Source of the DNA: Dendrolimus kikuchii
Taxonomy: Eukaryota; Arthropoda; Insecta; Lepidoptera; Lasiocampidae
Direction of reading: 5' to 3'
Assembly: GCA_019925095.2 (NCBI GenBank)
Contig: CM034392.1
Location: 23,037,887 to 23,101,886, forward strand
DNA: 64,000 nucleotides
In this document: positions 44,431 to 55,960 of the stretch, piece after piece
How the letters are laid out: each line of letters begins with the position of its first letter
Numbering within the stretch: position 1 is the stretch's first letter
Position numbers and translations under genes: made by a program
Notes under the pieces: model-generated
What the model saw: only the letters and a program-made list of their open reading frames with translations
Told to the model about the DNA's origin: nothing
The model's database searches: none

Positions 44431-44942
44431 GAGAGAAATATTTTTTTATACAGACTATACTAATTACTAAGAAGGTCCCATAATATTCTCGCTTCTTTTT
44501 GCGTGTTTCAATAAACTTGACCTTAGTGTTGCCAAATTGAAAATAGTGGCGTGCGCACACGCAAGGTCCAGTCCACAAATTTTGCACACAATTCGTTCGT
44601 ATTTCAAAATATTATTTATTTTTATGTTGCCTGCTTCAATGTCATTATTCTTCCCACGCCTGGGCATGATTTACGATATTTATTGTAATCTGTGCCTTTT
44701 TTATTTCGATTTACCTAATTTGTTTGTTTGTTGAATTGTTGTGTTTTTATTTAATTTGATTTTTTGTTACAGGTACGTTGGAGTAAGCTACAATTTGGGC
44801 GCTAGTGAGTCATAAGGATAAGCTTTATTATATTTTTTGAAGTGAAACTTCTATATAGACGGGGTCTTATGATTTTTTTTAAAATATGTATGGCTACTGC
44901 ATATGGCATTCTACTGCCCTTAGGCACTGTGAATTTAAAAGA
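44431..44942. other. unassigned, with an isolated GAAGTGAAACTTC terminus
   Basis: The MITE terminus at 44839-44851 has no partner downstream. No gene recognised. Confidence 0.45.
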
Positions 44943-45033
44943 TCTTATTCATATTAAGTTAGAGTAAGTTTGTAGCCTTTTTTAAGAAACTTAAAGTAGC
45001 CTACAAAATTACTCTAACTTAATATGAATAAGA
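44943..45033. repeat. 33-bp-arm hairpin
   Basis: 44943-44975 pairs with 45001-45033 with one mismatch around a 25-nt loop. The arm core is attcatattaagttagagta. Confidence 0.88.
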
Positions 45034-45119
45034 CCGTTAAACATTAAGTCTATTTTAAATAGGACGGTATGGCTGACACATGCATAAAAGGTAACTTGTA
45101 GCGTTATGGTAAACTTTGC

Positions 45120-45370
45120 TTTTTTTAATTTATTGCTGAAGGACAGCAGACAGGCTTACGGCCCAACTGTGAAGGAAAGTGGTCCTTCGTCTATGGAAAT
45201 TTACGAGAGGTGCTGCCAATGTACTGCCGGCCTTGAAGGAGAAACTGGAACCGGGCCACTTATGGCCGGAACACAACTCAAAGTTGTTATGGCGGCATAC
45301 TCTAGACCAGGAGTGCTAGCCATCCAGTCGAGCAAATGCCCTACCACCTGGCTGTGGATTGTTTTTCAAT
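45120..45370 (-). repeat. SINE-like family A, diverged copy
   Basis: 'ggacagcagacaggcttacg', 'acacaactcaaagttgttat' and 'tgccctaccacctggctg'. Lacks the distal end. Confidence 0.75.
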
Positions 45371-45534
45371 AAATATCAATTTAAAAAATATATTTAATCC
45401 TTTTACTATTTAATAATAATCTTACACTTAGAATCTCGATGCTTGGAACAGACTGTAACGTTTTGGTCACTCTGACAGCAAGAGGTAGCATGGCGGCTTC
45501 TTTGGTTGAGCGGGCTAAGCCTTTGCTTGCTAAC

Positions 45535-45720
45535 CTCACTGCAACTGTGTGGCAAATTTCGGAAACGAATTTTCCCAGTTGTTTACTATGGTCTGGGTGT
45601 TTGGGATCGGCCCTAGAGTAATTAATCCGTTGTATATTACCCATAACACAAGCGTTACTTGCTTAATTTGGGGATATACAATACGTGTTTTTGCCTGTCG
45701 ATTAATTATTTATTCACAAT
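45535..45720 (+). repeat. unclassified repeat B, copy 1
   Basis: 'tactatggtctgggtgtttg', 'acccataacacaagcgtta' and 'ggggatatacaatacgtg' recur in complement at 55031-55205. This looks like a retroelement 3' segment; class not determined. Confidence 0.6.
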
Positions 45721-46429
45721 TTCTGTTTCTAAACATCTTTCTCAATGTTATACCTACTAATTAAGTACACTATGTACGAGACGTGTTTTCCAATTAACAA
45801 AGTAGCCAATCGACGCAGATGCGCACGCGCATGTACGAGCGCTTTGTTCAGTTGTATTTGTTTTTTTTTATATGCAAATTGCGGTTACAGTCTCGTTTTG
45901 TGCTTTTATTATTTTTAATTGATGCTAAGTGTCAGTTTTATGCGTCTGGTGTTTATTGGATTGGTTCCCATACGTCGTGCAAAGGATTAATGACCGGCAG
46001 TGAGGAGGATGGTAATGCGTTCGGATAGTTGTCTTCGAATGACAGTGCGTTCGGATACGGGTACGTAAACTGTACAATCATTTCCGTAACATAAAACAAA
46101 GGTGATTATCCAAAACGTTGGGAGAAAGCTTGATAGAGATTAAATGAAGTTTTTCAATTATCACAACATCACAATTTGGTTGTAGCAGCGAGAGTTAGAG
46201 GTTAAATGATACTTCAGATGGCAGACAGATTCACTGTCGAGTGCTGATGTGAACTGAAGTGAAGTGACTTATTTTGGAAACGGTAACCTTACAAATATTA
46301 ACAAGTCGTACTGCTAGTGCAATGTATAGCATAATGTGTGAGCGGGACGGATGATGTGCGAGCGAGATAGAACAACTATTAATAAGGTCTTAAAATTAAT
46401 TGCTTCTGTTTTTTTCTTCATTATTATTT
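45721..46429. other. unassigned stretch
   Basis: A 69-codon frame (45819-46028) is not called. Nothing else recognised. Confidence 0.5.
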
Positions 46430-46665
46430 TGTAATGAAAGATGTTTACTGTCGCCTATGGAAATATGCAACACTAGAGATGTTACCAATGAACTTTCAGC
46501 CTCGAAGGCAGAGCTGCAACCTGATCACTGTTGTGGGAAAAGAATTGGAGGTTGTTATGGTGGCATACTCTAGACTACGGCAAATGCCCTACCACTTTCT
46601 TTGGGGTGGTTTTCTCTTTTACGACACAGGATTTAGTGTTCTTTCTCCGTTCCTATATACATAAT
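46430..46665 (-). repeat. SINE-like family A, diverged copy
   Basis: 'tgtcgcctatggaaatatgc', 'aacctgatcactgttgtggg' and 'ttctttctccgttcct' in family order. Confidence 0.7.
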
Positions 46666-48547
46666 TTGAGTAAACTACTGTCCAGGCTAGATGTAGACCT
46701 CTCCAAGTTTATGCCTTGTATCCTGGATCCACTGAACTAGAGGAGTATTTTACGTTACATTTATCGAGACACGGTCTTTCTCCTAGAATTCGTCACCATT
46801 TCCCATCGGGTTTGCCTATTGAACATTAATTTTGCTATCGATGACATCTGTATAACCCGACATTAATTTTTAAGTTGTATGTAACGTGAGTAACACTGAT
46901 TCCGTTCGTCCAGTCCTGGGCGTGGGCTGTCACTGACAGCCTCAGGCTAAAACATTGCCAATTTGTTTTATTCGACGAGTCAATAAAAATTATAAATAAC
47001 ACAAAGCCATAAAAGAATGAGATCGTGTTTTTGATTAACTTTTTTGCCGAATGATTACCTTAGCGGGCACTTAATCATCGAATCGAGGATAATAGTATTC
47101 ATATATGTATCTATGAGATGTACTAAATCATTGAGATTAATATTTTATTGATCTAGCTGTTAGGGAGTCTCCACACTAGTCGGCACGGATTCGGCAAATA
47201 CAAACCGAAAAGAGCTTTACGCATTCAATATAGGGGCATTATCATTCTCATCGGCTCGAAAAAGCACAGAGTACTTGTGTACTCTCAAATATCTTTTGTC
47301 TCATAATTACTATATTACTAGACAAAGAGGGGAAGGCAATAGAATACAATAAAAAATTGTTGCGGACAGAATCACCCCCCTGACCTCTCCCCTGGAGCTC
47401 GCTCGATTAGCAGCTAAGCGTCTGCTTAAAAGTAGTACCTTAGCGAGTACCATTTTCCGAATCAAGTTATACACACAAAAAAAGAAAGGGAATACAAGGA
47501 AGTATTCGGAAGACTCTACAGCCATTTTGACTCTCGGCGTGACTGTTGTGGATCTTTTGAATACCAGTGTGTTTGATTAGTGCAACGACTATTGATCAGT
47601 GAAATCGATACAATTAGTGCTACCAGTGTTCAGAGGAACGTCCTGGTTCTAGTGCTGACTTGTGTTGATTGACTTGAACTGTTGAAAGCTCCTATAATAA
47701 ATACAGTCCATATTTAAGGGGCGTTTCATTGAGTACACCGCCTGCACCGTACAAAAGTGGTGTCAAATATCTAATTCAAAATATCTTTTCATCTGAGGTG
47801 CTAATGCTAAGTTATAATAAACTCATTTTAACAAAAAGCAAACATTGTGACCCGTCAATGATCGACTCGGGGCCGCGGTATGTTGCGCGGCCTGCATATA
47901 AACCTAATGAGCCATAAATCAATTAGATATTATTGTTTGCCGGGGCTAGAGCTAAAGCGGGACACGCCGCGTGTGCATTGACCGTTCAGCGTCCCATTCA
48001 TGCAAGGCTAGGGGTAAATATACACGAAACACCCGCGGCGGTTTCCGTTCTTCTAAAATTAACCACACAGTGTGTATGTTGAAGCATGCCGTGCTTCAAG
48101 TTATCTAGATTCCAATTCTATATATTTTTATCGTTACATTTCTGTGAAGGAAATTCTGACGTTTTACTTATGACGACTCAGATGTCTGTACTTCTAAGTC
48201 ACGACTGGGTCGCGATTCATTGGACTCAGCTTATTGAAGTTGAATCGAAACAATCGGAGAATAGTTCTTGATTCTATAGTGATTTTTTTAAGATGTCGCT
48301 ATAATATGATAGGGTCTAACATGTTTTAGCAAATTGGGTATTTGACACATTTGACAATTATTTCAAAGGCATAATACATTTAACAATAATAAAAAGCCTG
48401 CGTTTAAACACTTTGTCATCATGTCACTTTCGGAACTTCATCGTAGAAATAATTTTAATTACTATTAAAATAGTAATTATCATGCTATTTGACTCGTAAG
48501 AGTTATGACGTCACGCAATATACTTGTATAAAATAATGGTGACTATG
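46666..48547. other. unassigned stretch (1.9 kb)
   Basis: 47358-47400 ('gttgcggacagaat' and 'cacccccctgacc') repeats a motif at 3212-3245, just before the R1 copy. 47860-48060 is GC-richer and contains gcatataaacc. No gene recognised. Confidence 0.4.
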
Positions 48548-48780
48548 TGTTTTTTTTTATTGTAGGAGATCAGCAGACAGGCAGACGGCCCACTTGATAG
48601 AAAGCGGTTACCATCGCCTATGGACATTTGCACCACCAAAGTTGCTACAAATGCACTGCTGCTCTCTTAAGGGAGACTGGAACCTGGTCACTAATGCCGG
48701 AACACAACTCAAGGTTGTTATGGCGACATACTTTAGACCAGGGGTGGTAGTCGGGCAAATGCCCTACCACCTGGCTGTCG
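48548..48780 (-). repeat. SINE-like family A, distally truncated
   Basis: A T-run, 'attgtaggagatcagcagac' through 'aatgccctaccacctggctg'. A short internal deletion removes 'ccatcca'. Very close to 11345-11661. Confidence 0.8.
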
Positions 48781-48810
48781 TTTAATGTGATGTTAAAAAT
48801 GTCTAATGGC

Positions 48811-48942
48811 CGGTATCTATATCTTACTAGCCGTTCATTGGCCTTACTATCGGTTTAAATTTGACACAAGCTCCATACAACTAATGTCAAATATCAACAA
48901 CCGATGGTAAGGCAAGTGAGTGCATCTAAGATATAGGAACTG
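48811..48942. mobile_element. palindromic MITE (foldback), best copy
   Basis: Arms 48811-48865 and ~48886-48942 pair imperfectly (cggtatctatatctta... / ...taagatataggaactg) around 'caagctccatacaactaatg'. Relatives: 6856-6965, 36060-36636 and 53581-53667. Confidence 0.7.
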
Positions 48943-48950
48943 AACTGAAC

Positions 48951-49837
48951 TATCATTTGTTTTGTTTGTCAAATAGCGCATTGTGTCTGGCAAATCGTCT
49001 TTAAAACTTATCTGTTTTACGATATATCTACCAACCGGCTAGTACGCTGCATCGCCGAATCTCCTGATCGCATATTTTTTTTAACTCTTGCTAGGTCGTT
49101 CATTTTTGGCTACAATAACACTGAGTGATGCTCATTGTTGTTGTCGACAAGGCACTTGAATCGAAGAAACTCTTAAGTCGATATAGGGACTTTAAAAAAA
49201 CAGTTGTTGCGGACAATACGGGGCCATCCACAAATATTACGTCACACGAATTTCATATTTTTTTGACCCCTTCATTGTTCTTGTCACACCTGGTCACATT
49301 CATGAGACTCCTCCCTTCCTAGTGTTATATTACATATTTTGCATTTTTATATCAATAAATTGTTAAATTAAAACAACAGTTCCGCATTAAGCTTAAATAT
49401 ATTAGATTTCGAAATGTGACGTCACGAAGTTTAGGACCGCTCCCACCCCTTGTCACACAATGTCACACTTCGTCAACCCCCTCCCCCTTTAACTATTTAT
49501 CTATCGTTTAAGAGCTATGCTCTTGTCGGTGGAGACTCCTCCAATCTTCTCTATTATGGGCCTGTTGTTTTACTTATATGTACGACACGACACCCACTTT
49601 TTCTTTTATTTGATCCATGAATGCTCGCCTTGATCTTCCCTTCCCTCTCCTTGCTTCCACTTTGCCTTCGATTAACGTGCATAAGAAGGTGTCGTGTCGT
49701 AACTAATGGCCAAACACCTTGCCCCTTCTTTCCTTCAGAGTTGTTAAAATTGTGCGTTTCTCCTTTATTATATCCAGTGCTTCTTCATTGCTCTTCTTTC
49801 TTTCCAACGTATTCTCTTTATGCGTATGTGACTTTTT
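48951..49837. other. unassigned stretch
   Basis: Repeated 'tgtcaca'-type words occur near 49260-49470. No gene recognised. Confidence 0.45.
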
Positions 49838-50078
49838 TATTTATTTTTATTGCAGGAGTTCAGCAGACAGGCAGACGGCCCACTTGATGGAAAGCGGTTA
49901 CCATCGCCTATGGACATTTGCAACACCAAAGGTGCTACAAATGCGCTGCTGCTCTCTTATGGGAGACTGGAACCTGGTCACTAATGCTGGAACACAACTC
50001 AAGGTTGTTATGGCGACATACTTTAGACCACGGGTGGTAGCCATCCAGTCGGGCAAATGCCCTACGACCTGGCGAGTG
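49838..50078 (-). repeat. SINE-like family A, distally truncated
   Basis: 'ttattgcaggagttcagcag' through 'gtcgggcaaatgccctac'. Ends abruptly at 'gacctggcgagtgg'. Confidence 0.8.
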
Positions 50079-50555
50079 GTAGGTGGACGTAATTTATGTA
50101 TGGCCCGTTACGCGCTGGGAAGATAGACCCGCATAATTTATCTCGATTCTCTATCATTACCAGCAACACTACGTATTTCGGGCTAATTACGAATCTCGAC
50201 CGAGGTGTTTGAACTATATAACCTCGGCCGTGACCACTATAATATGGGTCAGTGCCAACATCCCATAATAAAGTTTTACGATAGTGTACGCGAAACTAAC
50301 ATTGGCAAAATTTCAAAAGCGTTCAACGCGTCTGTAGTGAGTCTGGGATGTGTGAAAATTGTGAATCATCGAGGAATAGTTCTGTTTGTTTCTTGATCAC
50401 CATTGATTTGGTGGCATACTATTGAAGCGAATCATTATAGACGACAGCAATGGGCGAACGGACGGCAGAGGATTTTAAATGTGTCGAGTCTAATTTTATA
50501 CTTATTTAATCGAAAACTCATCGCCAGCGGGTCCTGGGGTCCGAACTACCGGTGG
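50079..50555. other. unassigned stretch
   Basis: Two frames of 63 and 80 codons have no recognisable domain. Confidence 0.45.
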
Positions 50556-50998
50556 TTAGGGCTGCAGAGACAGGAATCCCCTCACTATTCGTGCCGTGTC
50601 CAAAAGTGCTACCTTCTGTATCTGTCCTTTCACCCAGCTTCCTAGTGAAAGCCTCTCTAGATGACGGTCGAGGCTTTCCGCTATAAGACCGTTGACGGTG
50701 ACAACTATCGGCATAATGCTCGTTAACTCCAGACGCCACATACCTACCACCTACCTACAGTAGCCTCGTGAGCAAGATCTAAGTATTTACTTAGATTTTT
50801 TTTTTCTTTCTTCACGAGGTTATCGTCATGCGGGATACTGATGTCAACGATTATTGCTCGTCGCGCAGATCGATCTATTATCACGATATCAGGCTTATTG
50901 GCTACAATAATCCTGTCCGTGATAACTGATCGATCCCAGTAGAGCGTGGCACGATTGTTTTCATGAGCTGGCTGGCAATAAGGCACCTCCGTTCCCAC
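50556..50998 (-). pseudogene. LINE C-terminal fragment with restriction-like endonuclease signature
   Basis: Minus-strand frame 50998-50744 reads DRIIVANKPDIVIIDRSARR then AIIVDISIPHDDNLVKKEK and KYLDLAHE; the match continues in another frame (50750-50556) with VNGLIAESLDRHLERLSLGS and LLDTARIVRGFLSLQP. The KPDIVIID...IIVDISIP spacing resembles the PD-(D/E)xK endonuclease found C-terminal to RT in R2/NeSL-type LINEs. The frameshift falls in a GTAG/GTGG-rich run, as expected from slippage. RT and zinc fingers are absent. Confidence 0.65.
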
Positions 50999-52502
50999 AA
51001 AACCGTATCAAAGGGCAAGTTGCTGGTGGATAATCCTGGCTACAAGGTTATGTCTGTGTATATTTTTCTCTTCCTCCTGTTCCTCGTTCCTCGAGTACTG
51101 AAATATGTACCTTATTTCACAACAGCAACAACAACTTTAAAATCCAGATTAGGTCCTATCAGTGCCGCACAAAATAGAACATTGTGATTATAAATTATGT
51201 TTCTTAATACGTAATGTTCATGTACAATAAGTACCCATTACTGTATCCATATTTGCGTATACTTGACGTTCTTTCTGCGATTTCGTCTGCTTAATATCCA
51301 GTGGGATATATTTCATTATATGCAAAGGTAATTTTGCTTTTGTAAAGTGCATAAATGTAGCAAGTTTAAGGAAATTCTGTTCATATCTAACGACGCGAGC
51401 AGATGATACACAGAAAGATAACTCTCGATTTTATGAATATGTAAACATGTGTAATATTACGTCACCATTTTCTTCAAATAAAGTCTTTTCCTTTCTTTCT
51501 TTCATTTTAGACACATCACCTAATATTATCTGGGGAGTTTCTTAGCGATTCTTCTTGTTACACATCAACAATACCTTGGTATACGGTAAACAACACAGTA
51601 GTAAGTAGTCTTTATTTTTCCCTTACATGACTTTAAAAAAATCTTATTTACCAGGATGCCGTTTCAATCAAAGTTTTTTTTTAAACGTAAAATATATATT
51701 CAAAAACACTTGAAATACATTAAGTTAAGATCTGCGCATGAGCACAGACCGCGGACTGGGATTAACAAAGCAAAGCTAATGCGATTTTCTTGTTTATACA
51801 TTACGGAAACGTAAGTTAACTGTACTGAGTGGTCGCGCATAAGTTATCCTAAGTTATGCTCAGTCATGGCCGCTGCTTGGGCATAATTAAGGGCCCTTTC
51901 GAAAAAGGGATTAATATATTACATGTGTGAAATGTTTCAAGCCATGTACATATATCTCTGCTATCTAGTGGCGCAGATCTAAAACTTTGTCAATTCATGC
52001 TCGACATTGACACTTAACACTAATGTTTATAAATAAATATATGTATTTAGAACATCAGCTTATGCAACATCTGAATTATAACGAGATCTGGGTGGTTTGA
52101 TAGGAGTCCTTCATTGGCGATCACTTTACAAAATCCTTTTAGTAGTGTAAAACGATTTAGGGTACGATGAGGTTCATGTACCCTTGTGGATAACCCCTCT
52201 GCCCAAACAATAGGACAAAAAAATCAGCTTTAGTATGTTCCGCAAAATTCGAACAGCAATCTATGGACTTCTTTAATGATACAAGACTGGGACACAGTGA
52301 AGTATGGCCAGGTATAACTAGTAAAATAGGGAACGTACCCATACCCGTTGAGGGTCTTCAAAAATATGAAAAAAAAATCTCGCGCTTTTCCGAGCTACAT
52401 TCAAATATAGCTCGCAGCGTTTTAGCTCTTAGCATATACTACGGGTGGTTATCGAGGGGGGGGAGGATGGGTCTTGTAATATGGGTACGTACCCTTATAT
52501 AA
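50999..52502. other. unassigned stretch (1.5 kb)
   Basis: Includes an inverted pair around gggaacgtaccc / gggtacgtaccc (52331 and 52481) and a 79-codon frame (52263-52502). No gene recognised. Confidence 0.45.
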
Positions 52503-52815
52503 TCTTCTATCCGTGCAGGAACGGAGAAAGAATACAATTTCCTACGGCTGGGTGGCCTCTCGTAAGAGGCGACTTAACAACCCACAGCCAGGTGGTAGGG
52601 CAAATGCCCGACTGGATGGCTGCCATCCCTGGTCTAAAGTATGTCGCCATAACAACCTTGAGTTGTGTTCCGGCATTAGTGACCAGGTTCCAGTCTCCCT
52701 TAAGAGACCAGCAGCGCATTTGTAGTAACTTCGCTGTTGCAAATGTCCATAGGCGATGGTAACCGCTTTCCATCAAATGGGCCGTCTGCCTGTCTGCTGA
52801 TCTCCTGCAATCAAA
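52503..52815 (+). mobile_element. SINE-like family A, full-length copy
   Basis: 'ctatccgtgcaggaacggag' to 'gatctcctgcaatcaaaaa'. Directly followed by a truncated second copy in the same orientation. Confidence 0.82.
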
Positions 52816-52821
52816 AAAAAA

Positions 52822-52910
52822 ACTTTGGTGTTGTAAATGTCCATAGGCGATGGTAACCGCTTTCCATCAAGTGGGCCGTCTGCCTGTCTGCTGATCTCCT
52901 GCAATAAAAA
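52822..52910 (+). repeat. SINE-like family A, 3' part (tandem partner)
   Basis: 'actttggtgttgtaaatgtc' through 'gatctcctgcaataaaaaa'. It begins right after the A-run of the preceding copy. Confidence 0.8.
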
Positions 52911-53288
52911 ATATATACATATGTATAAAATAAAGAAATGAAAAATAAACAATTTAACTGCAATAAGATTTGACCTTTTGTTGATGGTGTAATAAAAACG
53001 TGGGTTCGTAGATAGCAACCAAGATTAAAACTGTGAAGATTTTTTGAACATATACTATGCAAGCATACGGATGCTGTGTAGCGAGAGTTAATACATCATT
53101 TAAAGTTGACGCACCGGCGTCGAACAACGGAAATGGATCTTGGATGTATTGCAATAACAACTCTCTGCGCCAGCGCATCTAGATGATAAAGGCATATGTT
53201 GTGATTTAACTTTCATTTTTAGCGGAGATTATAACAAAATTCATGTTTTTTTATGAAAATGAAAGAAATACATAATATATATATAGTA
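52911..53288. other. unassigned AT-rich stretch
   Basis: Nothing recognised. Confidence 0.5.
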
Positions 53289-53533
53289 CTAGCGGCCCGT
53301 CCTGCCTTCGCACGAGTGATTTATGGCTAATATTTTTACACCTTGGTTTACATTATTGAAGTTTTAGTAGAGATCCCTATTTTTGTTTATAATAAATGTA
53401 GCCTATGTTACTCAGGACTAATGTAGTAATCTAATGGTGAAATAATTTTTGAAATCGGCCTAGTAGTTTTTGAGTTTCTTAGTTACAAACATACAAAAAT
53501 ACAAATCTTTCCTATTTATAATATGAATATAGA
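53289..53533 (-). mobile_element. Helitron-like non-autonomous element
   Basis: 245 bp; on the minus strand TC (53533) to CTAG (53289), host A and T outside. 'gtagcctatgttactcagg' and 'tttttgaaatcggcctagta' are typical of a widespread insect repeat. Intact relative of 21849-22783. Confidence 0.65.
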
Positions 53534-53580
53534 TGTCATTATCGATTTTTCGCATAAACTTTGACATTTAATCACAACGC

Positions 53581-53667
53581 CGGTTCCTATATCGTACTAC
53601 TCGTTGAATTTTGACATTACTTGTATGGAGCTTATGTCAAATTTTAACTGATAGTAAGACGAATGAA
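53581..53667. repeat. palindromic MITE relic
   Basis: 'cggttcctatatcgtac', 'tttgacattacttgtatgg' and 'ctgatagtaagacg' match 48811-48942. Confidence 0.55.
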
Positions 53668-54709
53668 ATCACTCGAAATTGTCATAACAGTTTAAATACC
53701 TATTCTACTTGCTGGTATTTAGAGATAATCCTTATAAGCGAGGAACAAAATTTAATGAAAATCAGTTTATGCACAAGTTCATGAAGAAGTAACTAGCAAA
53801 CAAAAATTATTCGAATGATAAGTAATTATTCAGGAATGTATTAGATGTATTAAAACTTGACACAAATGTTGCTGGTCTAAAAAAATAATAGAACGATTCA
53901 AAGATTCCGTTGAAATGTTAATAATAATAAAAAAAACTGGCTATTTATTAACCATTGTAGGCGTAATGTAATATTTTTTTCTCAAACAATGCGGTCTCCG
54001 TTCCAGATTGTATACAAAAAAAAAATGTGCGGATAAACCAACAAACTGTGTCTATACAATGGGTGTGCGTGATCACAATGGGGCGACCTTGCGCTCTTTG
54101 CGGTGCGCATGCGCGTATCGGAGCGATCGTGATACGAAACGATATGGACGGAGGGAAATATCGTGTTTTTGTATTGTCTTGTGCTGTATTGTGGTTACCG
54201 CGAAACTAGTTTAGGTGACTTGGGCTGATCTAGTTTGCTTAGAGTATCAGGGCTGCAATATAGTAAAAAATTGATTGCTATTTAGTTAAAAATTCTACTC
54301 TTTAATTATGTATTAGTTTTTTATTTAGGTATACTCAAGTAATTAAGTTAAGGAGTTTGTTTGTATATTCGGCCATGTCACTCTTGGTAAAAACTAATCT
54401 AATACTTTTAATTCATCATTCATTACAAAATTAATATCATGAAGGGAGTTGTTAAATATGACTGCCCGCTGATTGGGTCATTTGTTAAGAACACCAAATC
54501 GATACTAAATACTACTAATATTAGGATATTTTTCTATCGCATGTGTTATCGTGTCTTTCTTTATTTGTGTACGTAGGTTTATTGCGTTGTTGTCTTTAAA
54601 TTAAAAAAAACCGACGATTTAATTATTATTATTAATACAAAAGCAATAATATAAAACGGGTGAAACTACGAGGTATAGGTAATAACAGAACGAAAATCTA
54701 AAATTATTA
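53668..54709. other. unassigned AT-rich stretch
   Basis: Overlapping 60-68-codon frames near 54008-54214 are not called. Nothing else recognised. Confidence 0.5.
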
Positions 54710-54910
54710 TCTATACTAATATTATAAAGAGGTAAAGTTTATGACTTTGTGACGTTGTAGAGGGTAATCTCTGGATCTAATAAACCGATTTTAAAAAGTC
54801 TTTTACTGTTGGAAAGCTGCGTTAACAGGGAGTGTCATAGGCTATATAACATAACGTTGTATACCACGGGAGTGGAACAGAGCGCGGGTGAAACCGCGAC
54901 GGGTCGCTGG
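54710..54910 (+). mobile_element. Helitron-like non-autonomous element
   Basis: Host A, 'tctatactaatattataaag' at 54710, ending 'gaaaccgcgacgggtcg' and CTGG|T (a CTRR end) at 54907-54910. 201 bp. Confidence 0.6.
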
Positions 54911-55030
54911 TTAGGTATACTTATATATTAAAGTCATATTCTAAACGTATTGCAATATGAATGAATCTTTGTGAAATCATCGAAACAATCATCAAAGTAT
55001 CCACCAGGTGTGCTATCTGCTTGTCTGATG

Positions 55031-55205
55031 TAATCCATATATAAGGGTAACATTTGCATAATATTCTGTCTCGGAATTTTTTTTAATCGGCAGACATACA
55101 CATATTGTATATCTCCAAGCTAAATAAGTTACACTTATATTATAAATAATATGCAATGAATCAACTTTCGGGTCGATCCCAGACACCCAGACCATAGGAA
55201 ACAAC
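55031..55205 (-). repeat. unclassified repeat B, copy 2
   Basis: Complement of the 45535-45720 sequence ('cctatggtctgggtgtctgg' on the minus strand). 54990-55040 may be a LINE-tail relic ('caccaggtgtgctatctgc'). Confidence 0.55.
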
Positions 55206-55474
55206 TAAAAGTTCGTTTACGATATTTACTACGCCGGGAATCGTATCAGGGAACTCTGCGTTACAGTATACTAGGCCAGCAAAGGTTTAGTCCACTCGAT
55301 CACAGACATCGACTATTGAAAACGACCTACTACAGAAATGGAGAAAAACACTCAACGAATTAATTAACTATTAAAAACAAACTAAGTTCTAAATACATTA
55401 CTATAAAGTAAAATTAAACTATATTATAAATATATCTATACTTACAAAATAACATAATCTGTAAGTAAAATATA
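55206..55474. other. unassigned stretch
   Basis: Nothing recognised. Confidence 0.5.
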
Positions 55475-55960
55475 GACTCCAGGTCGCTGTCAGCGGGGAG
55501 CGTGCCCAAAATGCTGGCCGCATTTCGACTTTGGGTGGCAACGCTGATCCGTTGCCCTGGGTGCAAGCCAGCCTATTGGTGACGCGAGACCTCAGTTAGA
55601 CGCGTTGAGAGGTCAGCCCCCCACGGCGCCAGGGTTTCAACCCCGAAAGCCACAAATATATACCCATTATTACCAATGGACACGTATTTACGGCGTTTCA
55701 GGGGCTGTGACTGCGAGATGGAAAGCCGACAAAGTATCAATACAAGTTGCATCCCATACTAAGCGGCGTCCCATCTTCCATGGCACCAACGACATTGCAT
55801 CTGGCCTCTGGTTATTGCTAATAAATCAATATCCACGCAAGTGTCGCAAGTCACACCACTGGAATTATTTACGAGTCAATAAATTCCACGCGCCCTTGAC
55901 TTACCCGCCCATAGATGGTTTTGGAGCAGAATTAAGTTAGAAAGCGAATACACAGGGCCG
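55475..55960 (+). repeat. GC-rich block, probable retroelement remnant
   Basis: Abrupt GC rise at 55480-55640 ('cgctgtcagcggggagcgtg', 'gatccgttgccctgggtgc') inside AT-rich DNA, then a 111-codon frame (55605-55940) without recognisable motif. The composition is like LINE DNA here, but no domain identifies it. Confidence 0.35.

Noticed and set aside
47358..47420. R1 5' fragment, from a shared gttgcggacaga word with 3212-3245
   Set aside because: At 3212-3260 the shared word lies upstream of the recognisable R1 sequence and of an in-frame stop, so it is probably an unrelated short repeat.
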